DNA of 64,000 nucleotides, from NCBI GenBank assembly GCA_964019425.1, contig OZ025837.1, forward strand, positions 186,001 through 250,000, given 5' to 3'. The notes under the pieces are model-generated. The model was not told the DNA's origin, did not search any database, and saw only the letters and a list, made by a program, of their open reading frames with translations. This document shows, one piece after another, positions 20,817 to 33,660 of this stretch. Numbering within the stretch: the stretch's first letter is position 1; every line of letters begins with the position of its first letter. The DNA comes from Flectonema sp. DT1601. Lineage: Eukaryota; Euglenozoa; Diplonemea; Diplonemida; Diplonemidae. The translations under genes were made by a program, and so were the position numbers.

Positions 20817-21978
20817 TATTGCTTTTTTTTTTTTTTTGTTTTTTTGTTTTTTTTGCACGAAAGGGGGCTTAGAGCAAAACCTGTTTTGAGAAGGAAGGCG
20901 TGACAAAAAAAGCAAACCACACGAGGCAAGACAACAAAGACTGCTACAGAACATCGCCCGTGCAATGCGGGAACACCGTAAACGTACGTGACCAGCAGCG
21001 TACGGCGCCCGAGAAGGGAAAGGGAAAGGGGAAAAGGAAAGGGAAAGGGAGGAAGGTGTTGTGTGTTGTGCATCTGAAAAAAAAGAGGCGAGAGGAAACA
21101 ATTTGGCAAAAGAAAACGGTCGGTCCCAGAGGCGCGGCGCGGCGGCTCTCTAGCTTGAGCAGCCAGCCGCAAAAAGGAACAATAATAAAGATAACAAAGG
21201 CCTCGGCAAGAAAACGATTTTCTGACATATTTTTTTTCTTTTTTTTTTTTTTCCATCAGAACCGGCTTCCATCCCACACACAGAGAAGACACCGCCACCG
21301 CCACCGCCACCCTTCAGTCGAAAGATAGATGCATGTCAAAACGGAGGTGAGGCGTTGCTTTTTTCCCCCTCGGTTCGCTGTTTCTTCTTTTGCTTTCCAG
21401 CCGCCGTGTGGGGGAAAAAGAAAAAAAAAGCAACTTGGAGCCTGCCGCGAACAACACAAAATAATTAAGAAAAGAGGTGAAAAGGCTTTGCGCCGCCAAG
21501 CAAAGTCGCCTTTCTAACCCGCCAACCGAAAATGCATGCAGCAAACGCTCCCCCCGCTCCCCCCCGCTCTTCTGTGGGCCACGCAGCCAACACCAGGAAG
21601 ACAAGAGGACCACAAGAACCGATCGAGGGGGAAAAGAAAGAAACGCGGAGAATACCCTGGCAAGAGCTCGGTATCCACCCCCACGGAGGGCCAAAAATTG
21701 CCGACGAAGAAAAAGGACGGAATGGGTTTCAGTTCGCTTTTTCTCGGAAAGAACAAAGAAAAGAATGGCCCACGTGGTGTGGGGAAAACGAGTTGGAACT
21801 CGGAAAACACAACAACAAGAAAGTCCTTGTTGGTGCGCACGTGACAGGCAAAAAGGAAAAAAAAAGGTTGGTGGGTGTCGCGTCCCAGCCAAAAAAAAAA
21901 AAAAGGAAGCAGCAGAAGAAGAACAGGGGTGCCCGAATACCTGTTCTGTTGTTCGCGCCGCGCGTGTTCCCCATCATC

Positions 21979-22761
21979 CTACTGAAAGGCCGCCTCCGAC
22001 AGAGCACAGTTGGTGCATCCCCCGCGGCCGCACAACGGAGGAACGCAAGGTCCCTGAAGCATCCTCGGGCACCAGTCGTCAACACACTGTCCGTAGATGA
22101 TTCTGCACTGGTCGTATCCCGAGGTCTCGCACTTGTCAAGCGCGAGAGCCGAGCAGTCCACGCCGTCGCTGGCCAACGACGCGAACATCAGCCTCACGTT
22201 CGAATCCATGTCCACTCTCTCGAGGTGGTTTCGCGGAACCTGCTTCCTGAACGACATGAACTTGTGCTTGTCCTCCCCCGCGTCGCTGATGAACTTCGGG
22301 CCGCACTGCGAAGGAGTCCAACCCTCGGTCACCAGGTAGTCCCTGAAGTCCGCGTTCAGCCCGGCCTCGCATCCCGCACACTTGTAGATGTTGATGTAGA
22401 TGTCGCACATCTTTATCGACGGGTGGTCCGCGCACCAGAACCTCATGAACGAACCCGCCGCGATGTTCCATGGCGGGATGTAGGCGGCGTTCAGGATCTG
22501 GGACTCGGGGATGTGGAAGAACCTCGAACCAGCGGTTTCCGGGTCGATCCATCCAGGCATGTTGTTGGCCACCTGCCCGCCCCCGAGAGAGATCAACGTT
22601 CCGCTGCTCACCGTTGCCGCGCCGCTCGTGTCAGGCGTCCCGAACACGCACCAACAGGTGTCCTTCGGGTACTGAGCCAGCGCCGCTTGCAGGGCAGGCG
22701 AGTCTTGAGCTTGCGCAGCTGCGACGAATGCAGAGAAGATCATGGTTGCGATGGCCTTCAT
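21979..22761 (-). CDS. Cysteine-rich secreted protein, array copy 10
   Basis: Complete copy, standard allele and standard spacer. Confidence 0.82.
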   Translation of the reverse strand: MKAIATMIFSAFVAAAQAQDSPALQAALAQYPKDTCWCVFGTPDTSGAATVSSGTLISLGGGQVANNMPGWIDPETAGSRFFHIPESQILNAAYIPPWNIAAGSFMRFWCADHPSIKMCDIYINIYKCAGCEAGLNADFRDYLVTEGWTPSQCGPKFISDAGEDKHKFMSFRKQVPRNHLERVDMDSNVRLMFASLASDGVDCSALALDKCETSGYDQCRIIYGQCVDDWCPRMLQGPCVPPLCGRGGCTNCALSEAAFQ

Positions 22762-23923
22762 TATTGCTTTTTTTTTTTTTTTGTTTTTTTGTTTTTTTTG
22801 CACGAAAGGGGGCTTAGAGCAAAACCTGTTTTGAGAAGGAAGGCGTGACAAAAAAAGCAAACCACACGAGGCAAGACAACAAAGACTGCTACAGAACATC
22901 GCCCGTGCAATGCGGGAACACCGTAAACGTACGTGACCAGCAGCGTACGGCGCCCGAGAAGGGAAAGGGAAAGGGGAAAAGGAAAGGGAAAGGGAGGAAG
23001 GTGTTGTGTGTTGTGCATCTGAAAAAAAAGAGGCGAGAGGAAACAATTTGGCAAAAGAAAACGGTCGGTCCCAGAGGCGCGGCGCGGCGGCTCTCTAGCT
23101 TGAGCAGCCAGCCGCAAAAAGGAACAATAATAAAGATAACAAAGGCCTCGGCAAGAAAACGATTTTCTGACATATTTTTTTTCTTTTTTTTTTTTTTCCA
23201 TCAGAACCGGCTTCCATCCCACACACAGAGAAGACACCGCCACCGCCACCGCCACCCTTCAGTCGAAAGATAGATGCATGTCAAAACGGAGGTGAGGCGT
23301 TGCTTTTTTCCCCCTCGGTTCGCTGTTTCTTCTTTTGCTTTCCAGCCGCCGTGTGGGGGAAAAAGAAAAAAAAAGCAACTTGGAGCCTGCCGCGAACAAC
23401 ACAAAATAATTAAGAAAAGAGGTGAAAAGGCTTTGCGCCGCCAAGCAAAGTCGCCTTTCTAACCCGCCAACCGAAAATGCATGCAGCAAACGCTCCCCCC
23501 GCTCCCCCCCGCTCTTCTGTGGGCCACGCAGCCAACACCAGGAAGACAAGAGGACCACAAGAACCGATCGAGGGGGAAAAGAAAGAAACGCGGAGAATAC
23601 CCTGGCAAGAGCTCGGTATCCACCCCCACGGAGGGCCAAAAATTGCCGACGAAGAAAAAGGACGGAATGGGTTTCAGTTCGCTTTTTCTCGGAAAGAACA
23701 AAGAAAAGAATGGCCCACGTGGTGTGGGGAAAACGAGTTGGAACTCGGAAAACACAACAACAAGAAAGTCCTTGTTGGTGCGCACGTGACAGGCAAAAAG
23801 GAAAAAAAAAGGTTGGTGGGTGTCGCGTCCCAGCCAAAAAAAAAAAAAAGGAAGCAGCAGAAGAAGAACAGGGGTGCCCGAATACCTGTTCTGTTGTTCG
23901 CGCCGCGCGTGTTCCCCATCATC

Positions 23924-24706
23924 CTACTGAAAGGCCGCCTCCGACAGAGCACAGTTGGTGCATCCCCCGCGGCCGCACAACGGAGGAACGCAAGGTCCCT
24001 GAAGCATCCTCGGGCACCAGTCGTCAACACACTGTCCGTAGATGATTCTGCACTGGTCGTATCCCGAGGTCTCGCACTTGTCAAGCGCGAGAGCCGAGCA
24101 GTCCACGCCGTCGCTGGCCAACGACGCGAACATCAGCCTCACGTTCGAATCCATGTCCACTCTCTCGAGGTGGTTTCGCGGAACCTGCTTCCTGAACGAC
24201 ATGAACTTGTGCTTGTCCTCCCCCGCGTCGCTGATGAACTTCGGGCCGCACTGCGAAGGAGTCCAACCCTCGGTCACCAGGTAGTCCCTGAAGTCCGCGT
24301 TCAGCCCGGCCTCGCATCCCGCACACTTGTAGATGTTGATGTAGATGTCGCACATCTTTATCGACGGGTGGTCCGCGCACCAGAACCTCATGAACGAACC
24401 CGCCGCGATGTTCCATGGCGGGATGTAGGCGGCGTTCAGGATCTGGGACTCGGGGATGTGGAAGAACCTCGAACCAGCGGTTTCCGGGTCGATCCATCCA
24501 GGCATGTTGTTGGCCACCTGCCCGCCCCCGAGAGAGATCAACGTTCCGCTGCTCACCGTTGCCGCGCCGCTCGTGTCAGGCGTCCCGAACACGCACCAAC
24601 AGGTGTCCTTCGGGTACTGAGCCAGCGCCGCTTGCAGGGCAGGCGAGTCTTGAGCTTGCGCAGCTGCGACGAATGCAGAGAAGATCATGGTTGCGATGGC
24701 CTTCAT
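23924..24706 (-). CDS. Cysteine-rich secreted protein, array copy 11
   Basis: Complete copy, standard allele and standard spacer. Confidence 0.82.
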   Translation of the reverse strand: MKAIATMIFSAFVAAAQAQDSPALQAALAQYPKDTCWCVFGTPDTSGAATVSSGTLISLGGGQVANNMPGWIDPETAGSRFFHIPESQILNAAYIPPWNIAAGSFMRFWCADHPSIKMCDIYINIYKCAGCEAGLNADFRDYLVTEGWTPSQCGPKFISDAGEDKHKFMSFRKQVPRNHLERVDMDSNVRLMFASLASDGVDCSALALDKCETSGYDQCRIIYGQCVDDWCPRMLQGPCVPPLCGRGGCTNCALSEAAFQ

Positions 24707-25868
24707 TATTGCTTTTTTTTTTTTTTTGTTTTTTTGTTTTTTTTGCACGAAAGGGGGCTTAGAGCAAAACCTGTTTTGAGAAGGAAGGCGTGACAAAAAA
24801 AGCAAACCACACGAGGCAAGACAACAAAGACTGCTACAGAACATCGCCCGTGCAATGCGGGAACACCGTAAACGTACGTGACCAGCAGCGTACGGCGCCC
24901 GAGAAGGGAAAGGGAAAGGGGAAAAGGAAAGGGAAAGGGAGGAAGGTGTTGTGTGTTGTGCATCTGAAAAAAAAGAGGCGAGAGGAAACAATTTGGCAAA
25001 AGAAAACGGTCGGTCCCAGAGGCGCGGCGCGGCGGCTCTCTAGCTTGAGCAGCCAGCCGCAAAAAGGAACAATAATAAAGATAACAAAGGCCTCGGCAAG
25101 AAAACGATTTTCTGACATATTTTTTTTCTTTTTTTTTTTTTTCCATCAGAACCGGCTTCCATCCCACACACAGAGAAGACACCGCCACCGCCACCGCCAC
25201 CCTTCAGTCGAAAGATAGATGCATGTCAAAACGGAGGTGAGGCGTTGCTTTTTTCCCCCTCGGTTCGCTGTTTCTTCTTTTGCTTTCCAGCCGCCGTGTG
25301 GGGGAAAAAGAAAAAAAAAGCAACTTGGAGCCTGCCGCGAACAACACAAAATAATTAAGAAAAGAGGTGAAAAGGCTTTGCGCCGCCAAGCAAAGTCGCC
25401 TTTCTAACCCGCCAACCGAAAATGCATGCAGCAAACGCTCCCCCCGCTCCCCCCCGCTCTTCTGTGGGCCACGCAGCCAACACCAGGAAGACAAGAGGAC
25501 CACAAGAACCGATCGAGGGGGAAAAGAAAGAAACGCGGAGAATACCCTGGCAAGAGCTCGGTATCCACCCCCACGGAGGGCCAAAAATTGCCGACGAAGA
25601 AAAAGGACGGAATGGGTTTCAGTTCGCTTTTTCTCGGAAAGAACAAAGAAAAGAATGGCCCACGTGGTGTGGGGAAAACGAGTTGGAACTCGGAAAACAC
25701 AACAACAAGAAAGTCCTTGTTGGTGCGCACGTGACAGGCAAAAAGGAAAAAAAAAGGTTGGTGGGTGTCGCGTCCCAGCCAAAAAAAAAAAAAAGGAAGC
25801 AGCAGAAGAAGAACAGGGGTGCCCGAATACCTGTTCTGTTGTTCGCGCCGCGCGTGTTCCCCATCATC

Positions 25869-26651
25869 CTACTGAAAGGCCGCCTCCGACAGAGCACAGT
25901 TGGTGCATCCCCCGCGGCCGCACAACGGAGGAACGCAAGGTCCCTGAAGCATCCTCGGGCACCAGTCGTCAACACACTGTCCGTAGATGATTCTGCACTG
26001 GTCGTATCCCGAGGTCTCGCACTTGTCAAGCGCGAGAGCCGAGCAGTCCACGCCGTCGCTGGCCAACGACGCGAACATCAGCCTCACGTTCGAATCCATG
26101 TCCACTCTCTCGAGGTGGTTTCGCGGAACCTGCTTCCTGAACGACATGAACTTGTGCTTGTCCTCCCCCGCGTCGCTGATGAACTTCGGGCCGCACTGCG
26201 AAGGAGTCCAACCCTCGGTCACCAGGTAGTCCCTGAAGTCCGCGTTCAGCCCGGCCTCGCATCCCGCACACTTGTAGATGTTGATGTAGATGTCGCACAT
26301 CTTTATCGACGGGTGGTCCGCGCACCAGAACCTCATGAACGAACCCGCCGCGATGTTCCATGGCGGGATGTAGGCGGCGTTCAGGATCTGGGACTCGGGG
26401 ATGTGGAAGAACCTCGAACCAGCGGTTTCCGGGTCGATCCATCCAGGCATGTTGTTGGCCACCTGCCCGCCCCCGAGAGAGATCAACGTTCCGCTGCTCA
26501 CCGTTGCCGCGCCGCTCGTGTCAGGCGTCCCGAACACGCACCAACAGGTGTCCTTCGGGTACTGAGCCAGCGCCGCTTGCAGGGCAGGCGAGTCTTGAGC
26601 TTGCGCAGCTGCGACGAATGCAGAGAAGATCATGGTTGCGATGGCCTTCAT
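25869..26651 (-). CDS. Cysteine-rich secreted protein, array copy 12
   Basis: Complete copy. Its upstream spacer is 6 bp longer, with four ACCGCC hexamers at 27126-27149, an allele shared with copy 15. Confidence 0.82.
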   Translation of the reverse strand: MKAIATMIFSAFVAAAQAQDSPALQAALAQYPKDTCWCVFGTPDTSGAATVSSGTLISLGGGQVANNMPGWIDPETAGSRFFHIPESQILNAAYIPPWNIAAGSFMRFWCADHPSIKMCDIYINIYKCAGCEAGLNADFRDYLVTEGWTPSQCGPKFISDAGEDKHKFMSFRKQVPRNHLERVDMDSNVRLMFASLASDGVDCSALALDKCETSGYDQCRIIYGQCVDDWCPRMLQGPCVPPLCGRGGCTNCALSEAAFQ

Positions 26652-27819
26652 TATTGCTTTTTTTTTTTTTTTGTTTTTTTGTTTTTTTTGCACGAAAGGG
26701 GGCTTAGAGCAAAACCTGTTTTGAGAAGGAAGGCGTGACAAAAAAAGCAAACCACACGAGGCAAGACAACAAAGACTGCTACAGAACATCGCCCGTGCAA
26801 TGCGGGAACACCGTAAACGTACGTGACCAGCAGCGTACGGCGCCCGAGAAGGGAAAGGGAAAGGGGAAAAGGAAAGGGAAAGGGAGGAAGGTGTTGTGTG
26901 TTGTGCATCTGAAAAAAAAGAGGCGAGAGGAAACAATTTGGCAAAAGAAAACGGTCGGTCCCAGAGGCGCGGCGCGGCGGCTCTCTAGCTTGAGCAGCCA
27001 GCCGCAAAAAGGAACAATAATAAAGATAACAAAGGCCTCGGCAAGAAAACGATTTTCTGACATATTTTTTTTCTTTTTTTTTTTTTTCCATCAGAACCGG
27101 CTTCCATCCCACACACAGAGAAGACACCGCCACCGCCACCGCCACCGCCACCCTTCAGTCGAAAGATAGATGCATGTCAAAACGGAGGTGAGGCGTTGCT
27201 TTTTTCCCCCTCGGTTCGCTGTTTCTTCTTTTGCTTTCCAGCCGCCGTGTGGGGGAAAAAGAAAAAAAAAGCAACTTGGAGCCTGCCGCGAACAACACAA
27301 AATAATTAAGAAAAGAGGTGAAAAGGCTTTGCGCCGCCAAGCAAAGTCGCCTTTCTAACCCGCCAACCGAAAATGCATGCAGCAAACGCTCCCCCCGCTC
27401 CCCCCCGCTCTTCTGTGGGCCACGCAGCCAACACCAGGAAGACAAGAGGACCACAAGAACCGATCGAGGGGGAAAAGAAAGAAACGCGGAGAATACCCTG
27501 GCAAGAGCTCGGTATCCACCCCCACGGAGGGCCAAAAATTGCCGACGAAGAAAAAGGACGGAATGGGTTTCAGTTCGCTTTTTCTCGGAAAGAACAAAGA
27601 AAAGAATGGCCCACGTGGTGTGGGGAAAACGAGTTGGAACTCGGAAAACACAACAACAAGAAAGTCCTTGTTGGTGCGCACGTGACAGGCAAAAAGGAAA
27701 AAAAAAGGTTGGTGGGTGTCGCGTCCCAGCCAAAAAAAAAAAAAAGGAAGCAGCAGAAGAAGAACAGGGGTGCCCGAATACCTGTTCTGTTGTTCGCGCC
27801 GCGCGTGTTCCCCATCATC

Positions 27820-28602
27820 CTACTGAAAGGCCGCCTCCGACAGAGCACAGTTGGTGCATCCCCCGCGGCCGCACAACGGAGGAACGCAAGGTCCCTGAAG
27901 CATCCTCGGGCACCAGTCGTCAACACACTGTCCGTAGATGATTCTGCACTGGTCGTATCCCGAGGTCTCGCACTTGTCAAGCGCGAGAGCCGAGCAGTCC
28001 ACGCCGTCGCTGGCCAACGACGCGAACATCAGCCTCACGTTCGAATCCATGTCCACTCTCTCGAGGTGGTTTCGCGGAACCTGCTTCCTGAACGACATGA
28101 ACTTGTGCTTGTCCTCCCCCGCGTCGCTGATGAACTTCGGGCCGCACTGCGAAGGAGTCCAACCCTCGGTCACCAGGTAGTCCCTGAAGTCCGCGTTCAG
28201 CCCGGCCTCGCATCCCGCACACTTGTAGATGTTGATGTAGATGTCGCACATCTTTATCGACGGGTGGTCCGCGCACCAGAACCTCATGAACGAACCCGCC
28301 GCGATGTTCCATGGCGGGATGTAGGCGGCGTTCAGGATCTGGGACTCGGGGATGTGGAAGAACCTCGAACCAGCGGTTTCCGGGTCGATCCATCCAGGCA
28401 TGTTGTTGGCCACCTGCCCGCCCCCGAGAGAGATCAACGTTCCGCTGCTCACCGTTGCCGCGCCGCTCGTGTCAGGCGTCCCGAACACGCACCAACAGGT
28501 GTCCTTCGGGTACTGAGCCAGCGCCGCTTGCAGGGCAGGCGAGTCTTGAGCTTGCGCAGCTGCGACGAATGCAGAGAAGATCATGGTTGCGATGGCCTTC
28601 AT
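27820..28602 (-). CDS. Cysteine-rich secreted protein, array copy 13
   Basis: Complete copy. Its upstream spacer has T at 28857, 255 bp upstream of the ATG, as do the spacers of copies 3, 14 and 25. Confidence 0.82.
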   Translation of the reverse strand: MKAIATMIFSAFVAAAQAQDSPALQAALAQYPKDTCWCVFGTPDTSGAATVSSGTLISLGGGQVANNMPGWIDPETAGSRFFHIPESQILNAAYIPPWNIAAGSFMRFWCADHPSIKMCDIYINIYKCAGCEAGLNADFRDYLVTEGWTPSQCGPKFISDAGEDKHKFMSFRKQVPRNHLERVDMDSNVRLMFASLASDGVDCSALALDKCETSGYDQCRIIYGQCVDDWCPRMLQGPCVPPLCGRGGCTNCALSEAAFQ

Positions 28603-29764
28603 TATTGCTTTTTTTTTTTTTTTGTTTTTTTGTTTTTTTTGCACGAAAGGGGGCTTAGAGCAAAACCTGTTTTGAGAAGGAAGGCGTGACAAAAAAAGCA
28701 AACCACACGAGGCAAGACAACAAAGACTGCTACAGAACATCGCCCGTGCAATGCGGGAACACCGTAAACGTACGTGACCAGCAGCGTACGGCGCCCGAGA
28801 AGGGAAAGGGAAAGGGGAAAAGGAAAGGGAAAGGGAGGAAGGTGTTGTGTGTTGTGTATCTGAAAAAAAAGAGGCGAGAGGAAACAATTTGGCAAAAGAA
28901 AACGGTCGGTCCCAGAGGCGCGGCGCGGCGGCTCTCTAGCTTGAGCAGCCAGCCGCAAAAAGGAACAATAATAAAGATAACAAAGGCCTCGGCAAGAAAA
29001 CGATTTTCTGACATATTTTTTTTCTTTTTTTTTTTTTTCCATCAGAACCGGCTTCCATCCCACACACAGAGAAGACACCGCCACCGCCACCGCCACCCTT
29101 CAGTCGAAAGATAGATGCATGTCAAAACGGAGGTGAGGCGTTGCTTTTTTCCCCCTCGGTTCGCTGTTTCTTCTTTTGCTTTCCAGCCGCCGTGTGGGGG
29201 AAAAAGAAAAAAAAAGCAACTTGGAGCCTGCCGCGAACAACACAAAATAATTAAGAAAAGAGGTGAAAAGGCTTTGCGCCGCCAAGCAAAGTCGCCTTTC
29301 TAACCCGCCAACCGAAAATGCATGCAGCAAACGCTCCCCCCGCTCCCCCCCGCTCTTCTGTGGGCCACGCAGCCAACACCAGGAAGACAAGAGGACCACA
29401 AGAACCGATCGAGGGGGAAAAGAAAGAAACGCGGAGAATACCCTGGCAAGAGCTCGGTATCCACCCCCACGGAGGGCCAAAAATTGCCGACGAAGAAAAA
29501 GGACGGAATGGGTTTCAGTTCGCTTTTTCTCGGAAAGAACAAAGAAAAGAATGGCCCACGTGGTGTGGGGAAAACGAGTTGGAACTCGGAAAACACAACA
29601 ACAAGAAAGTCCTTGTTGGTGCGCACGTGACAGGCAAAAAGGAAAAAAAAAGGTTGGTGGGTGTCGCGTCCCAGCCAAAAAAAAAAAAAAGGAAGCAGCA
29701 GAAGAAGAACAGGGGTGCCCGAATACCTGTTCTGTTGTTCGCGCCGCGCGTGTTCCCCATCATC

Positions 29765-30547
29765 CTACTGAAAGGCCGCCTCCGACAGAGCACAGTTGGT
29801 GCATCCCCCGCGGCCGCACAACGGAGGAACGCAAGGTCCCTGAAGCATCCTCGGGCACCAGTCGTCAACACACTGTCCGTAGATGATTCTGCACTGGTCG
29901 TATCCCGAGGTCTCGCACTTGTCAAGCGCGAGAGCCGAGCAGTCCACGCCGTCGCTGGCCAACGACGCGAACATCAGCCTCACGTTCGAATCCATGTCCA
30001 CTCTCTCGAGGTGGTTTCGCGGAACCTGCTTCCTGAACGACATGAACTTGTGCTTGTCCTCCCCCGCGTCGCTGATGAACTTCGGGCCGCACTGCGAAGG
30101 AGTCCAACCCTCGGTCACCAGGTAGTCCCTGAAGTCCGCGTTCAGCCCGGCCTCGCATCCCGCACACTTGTAGATGTTGATGTAGATGTCGCACATCTTT
30201 ATCGACGGGTGGTCCGCGCACCAGAACCTCATGAACGAACCCGCCGCGATGTTCCATGGCGGGATGTAGGCGGCGTTCAGGATCTGGGACTCGGGGATGT
30301 GGAAGAACCTCGAACCAGCGGTTTCCGGGTCGATCCATCCAGGCATGTTGTTGGCCACCTGCCCGCCCCCGAGAGAGATCAACGTTCCGCTGCTCACCGT
30401 TGCCGCGCCGCTCGTGTCAGGCGTCCCGAACACGCACCAACAGGTGTCCTTCGGGTACCGAGCCAGCGCCGCTTGCAGGGCAGGCGAGTCTTGAGCTTGC
30501 GCAGCTGCGACGAACGCAGAGAAGATCATGGTTGCGATGGCCTTCAT
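29765..30547 (-). CDS. Cysteine-rich secreted protein, array copy 14 (Q30R variant)
   Basis: Complete copy with two coding substitutions found together elsewhere only in the terminal copy 27: position 30459 changes Gln30 to Arg near the mature N-terminus, and 30515 is silent in Ala11. The spacer also carries the T variant (30802). Confidence 0.82.
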   Translation of the reverse strand: MKAIATMIFSAFVAAAQAQDSPALQAALARYPKDTCWCVFGTPDTSGAATVSSGTLISLGGGQVANNMPGWIDPETAGSRFFHIPESQILNAAYIPPWNIAAGSFMRFWCADHPSIKMCDIYINIYKCAGCEAGLNADFRDYLVTEGWTPSQCGPKFISDAGEDKHKFMSFRKQVPRNHLERVDMDSNVRLMFASLASDGVDCSALALDKCETSGYDQCRIIYGQCVDDWCPRMLQGPCVPPLCGRGGCTNCALSEAAFQ

Positions 30548-31709
30548 TATTGCTTTTTTTTTTTTTTTGTTTTTTTGTTTTTTTTGCACGAAAGGGGGCT
30601 TAGAGCAAAACCTGTTTTGAGAAGGAAGGCGTGACAAAAAAAGCAAACCACACGAGGCAAGACAACAAAGACTGCTACAGAACATCGCCCGTGCAATGCG
30701 GGAACACCGTAAACGTACGTGACCAGCAGCGTACGGCGCCCGAGAAGGGAAAGGGAAAGGGGAAAAGGAAAGGGAAAGGGAGGAAGGTGTTGTGTGTTGT
30801 GTATCTGAAAAAAAAGAGGCGAGAGGAAACAATTTGGCAAAAGAAAACGGTCGGTCCCAGAGGCGCGGCGCGGCGGCTCTCTAGCTTGAGCAGCCAGCCG
30901 CAAAAAGGAACAATAATAAAGATAACAAAGGCCTCGGCAAGAAAACGATTTTCTGACATATTTTTTTTCTTTTTTTTTTTTTTCCATCAGAACCGGCTTC
31001 CATCCCACACACAGAGAAGACACCGCCACCGCCACCGCCACCCTTCAGTCGAAAGATAGATGCATGTCAAAACGGAGGTGAGGCGTTGCTTTTTTCCCCC
31101 TCGGTTCGCTGTTTCTTCTTTTGCTTTCCAGCCGCCGTGTGGGGGAAAAAGAAAAAAAAAGCAACTTGGAGCCTGCCGCGAACAACACAAAATAATTAAG
31201 AAAAGAGGTGAAAAGGCTTTGCGCCGCCAAGCAAAGTCGCCTTTCTAACCCGCCAACCGAAAATGCATGCAGCAAACGCTCCCCCCGCTCCCCCCCGCTC
31301 TTCTGTGGGCCACGCAGCCAACACCAGGAAGACAAGAGGACCACAAGAACCGATCGAGGGGGAAAAGAAAGAAACGCGGAGAATACCCTGGCAAGAGCTC
31401 GGTATCCACCCCCACGGAGGGCCAAAAATTGCCGACGAAGAAAAAGGACGGAATGGGTTTCAGTTCGCTTTTTCTCGGAAAGAACAAAGAAAAGAATGGC
31501 CCACGTGGTGTGGGGAAAACGAGTTGGAACTCGGAAAACACAACAACAAGAAAGTCCTTGTTGGTGCGCACGTGACAGGCAAAAAGGAAAAAAAAAGGTT
31601 GGTGGGTGTCGCGTCCCAGCCAAAAAAAAAAAAAAGGAAGCAGCAGAAGAAGAACAGGGGTGCCCGAATACCTGTTCTGTTGTTCGCGCCGCGCGTGTTC
31701 CCCATCATC

Positions 31710-32492
31710 CTACTGAAAGGCCGCCTCCGACAGAGCACAGTTGGTGCATCCCCCGCGGCCGCACAACGGAGGAACGCAAGGTCCCTGAAGCATCCTCGGG
31801 CACCAGTCGTCAACACACTGTCCGTAGATGATTCTGCACTGGTCGTATCCCGAGGTCTCGCACTTGTCAAGCGCGAGAGCCGAGCAGTCCACGCCGTCGC
31901 TGGCCAACGACGCGAACATCAGCCTCACGTTCGAATCCATGTCCACTCTCTCGAGGTGGTTTCGCGGAACCTGCTTCCTGAACGACATGAACTTGTGCTT
32001 GTCCTCCCCCGCGTCGCTGATGAACTTCGGGCCGCACTGCGAAGGAGTCCAACCCTCGGTCACCAGGTAGTCCCTGAAGTCCGCGTTCAGCCCGGCCTCG
32101 CATCCCGCACACTTGTAGATGTTGATGTAGATGTCGCACATCTTTATCGACGGGTGGTCCGCGCACCAGAACCTCATGAACGAACCCGCCGCGATGTTCC
32201 ATGGCGGGATGTAGGCGGCGTTCAGGATCTGGGACTCGGGGATGTGGAAGAACCTCGAACCAGCGGTTTCCGGGTCGATCCATCCAGGCATGTTGTTGGC
32301 CACCTGCCCGCCCCCGAGAGAGATCAACGTTCCGCTGCTCACCGTTGCCGCGCCGCTCGTGTCAGGCGTCCCGAACACGCACCAACAGGTGTCCTTCGGG
32401 TACTGAGCCAGCGCCGCTTGCAGGGCAGGCGAGTCTTGAGCTTGCGCAGCTGCGACGAATGCAGAGAAGATCATGGTTGCGATGGCCTTCAT
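31710..32492 (-). CDS. Cysteine-rich secreted protein, array copy 15
   Basis: Complete copy. Its upstream spacer has the +6 microsatellite allele (32967-32990), as copy 12. Confidence 0.82.
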   Translation of the reverse strand: MKAIATMIFSAFVAAAQAQDSPALQAALAQYPKDTCWCVFGTPDTSGAATVSSGTLISLGGGQVANNMPGWIDPETAGSRFFHIPESQILNAAYIPPWNIAAGSFMRFWCADHPSIKMCDIYINIYKCAGCEAGLNADFRDYLVTEGWTPSQCGPKFISDAGEDKHKFMSFRKQVPRNHLERVDMDSNVRLMFASLASDGVDCSALALDKCETSGYDQCRIIYGQCVDDWCPRMLQGPCVPPLCGRGGCTNCALSEAAFQ

Positions 32493-33660
32493 TATTGCTT
32501 TTTTTTTTTTTTTGTTTTTTTGTTTTTTTTGCACGAAAGGGGGCTTAGAGCAAAACCTGTTTTGAGAAGGAAGGCGTGACAAAAAAAGCAAACCACACGA
32601 GGCAAGACAACAAAGACTGCTACAGAACATCGCCCGTGCAATGCGGGAACACCGTAAACGTACGTGACCAGCAGCGTACGGCGCCCGAGAAGGGAAAGGG
32701 AAAGGGGAAAAGGAAAGGGAAAGGGAGGAAGGTGTTGTGTGTTGTGCATCTGAAAAAAAAGAGGCGAGAGGAAACAATTTGGCAAAAGAAAACGGTCGGT
32801 CCCAGAGGCGCGGCGCGGCGGCTCTCTAGCTTGAGCAGCCAGCCGCAAAAAGGAACAATAATAAAGATAACAAAGGCCTCGGCAAGAAAACGATTTTCTG
32901 ACATATTTTTTTTCTTTTTTTTTTTTTTCCATCAGAACCGGCTTCCATCCCACACACAGAGAAGACACCGCCACCGCCACCGCCACCGCCACCCTTCAGT
33001 CGAAAGATAGATGCATGTCAAAACGGAGGTGAGGCGTTGCTTTTTTCCCCCTCGGTTCGCTGTTTCTTCTTTTGCTTTCCAGCCGCCGTGTGGGGGAAAA
33101 AGAAAAAAAAAGCAACTTGGAGCCTGCCGCGAACAACACAAAATAATTAAGAAAAGAGGTGAAAAGGCTTTGCGCCGCCAAGCAAAGTCGCCTTTCTAAC
33201 CCGCCAACCGAAAATGCATGCAGCAAACGCTCCCCCCGCTCCCCCCCGCTCTTCTGTGGGCCACGCAGCCAACACCAGGAAGACAAGAGGACCACAAGAA
33301 CCGATCGAGGGGGAAAAGAAAGAAACGCGGAGAATACCCTGGCAAGAGCTCGGTATCCACCCCCACGGAGGGCCAAAAATTGCCGACGAAGAAAAAGGAC
33401 GGAATGGGTTTCAGTTCGCTTTTTCTCGGAAAGAACAAAGAAAAGAATGGCCCACGTGGTGTGGGGAAAACGAGTTGGAACTCGGAAAACACAACAACAA
33501 GAAAGTCCTTGTTGGTGCGCACGTGACAGGCAAAAAGGAAAAAAAAAGGTTGGTGGGTGTCGCGTCCCAGCCAAAAAAAAAAAAAAGGAAGCAGCAGAAG
33601 AAGAACAGGGGTGCCCGAATACCTGTTCTGTTGTTCGCGCCGCGCGTGTTCCCCATCATC

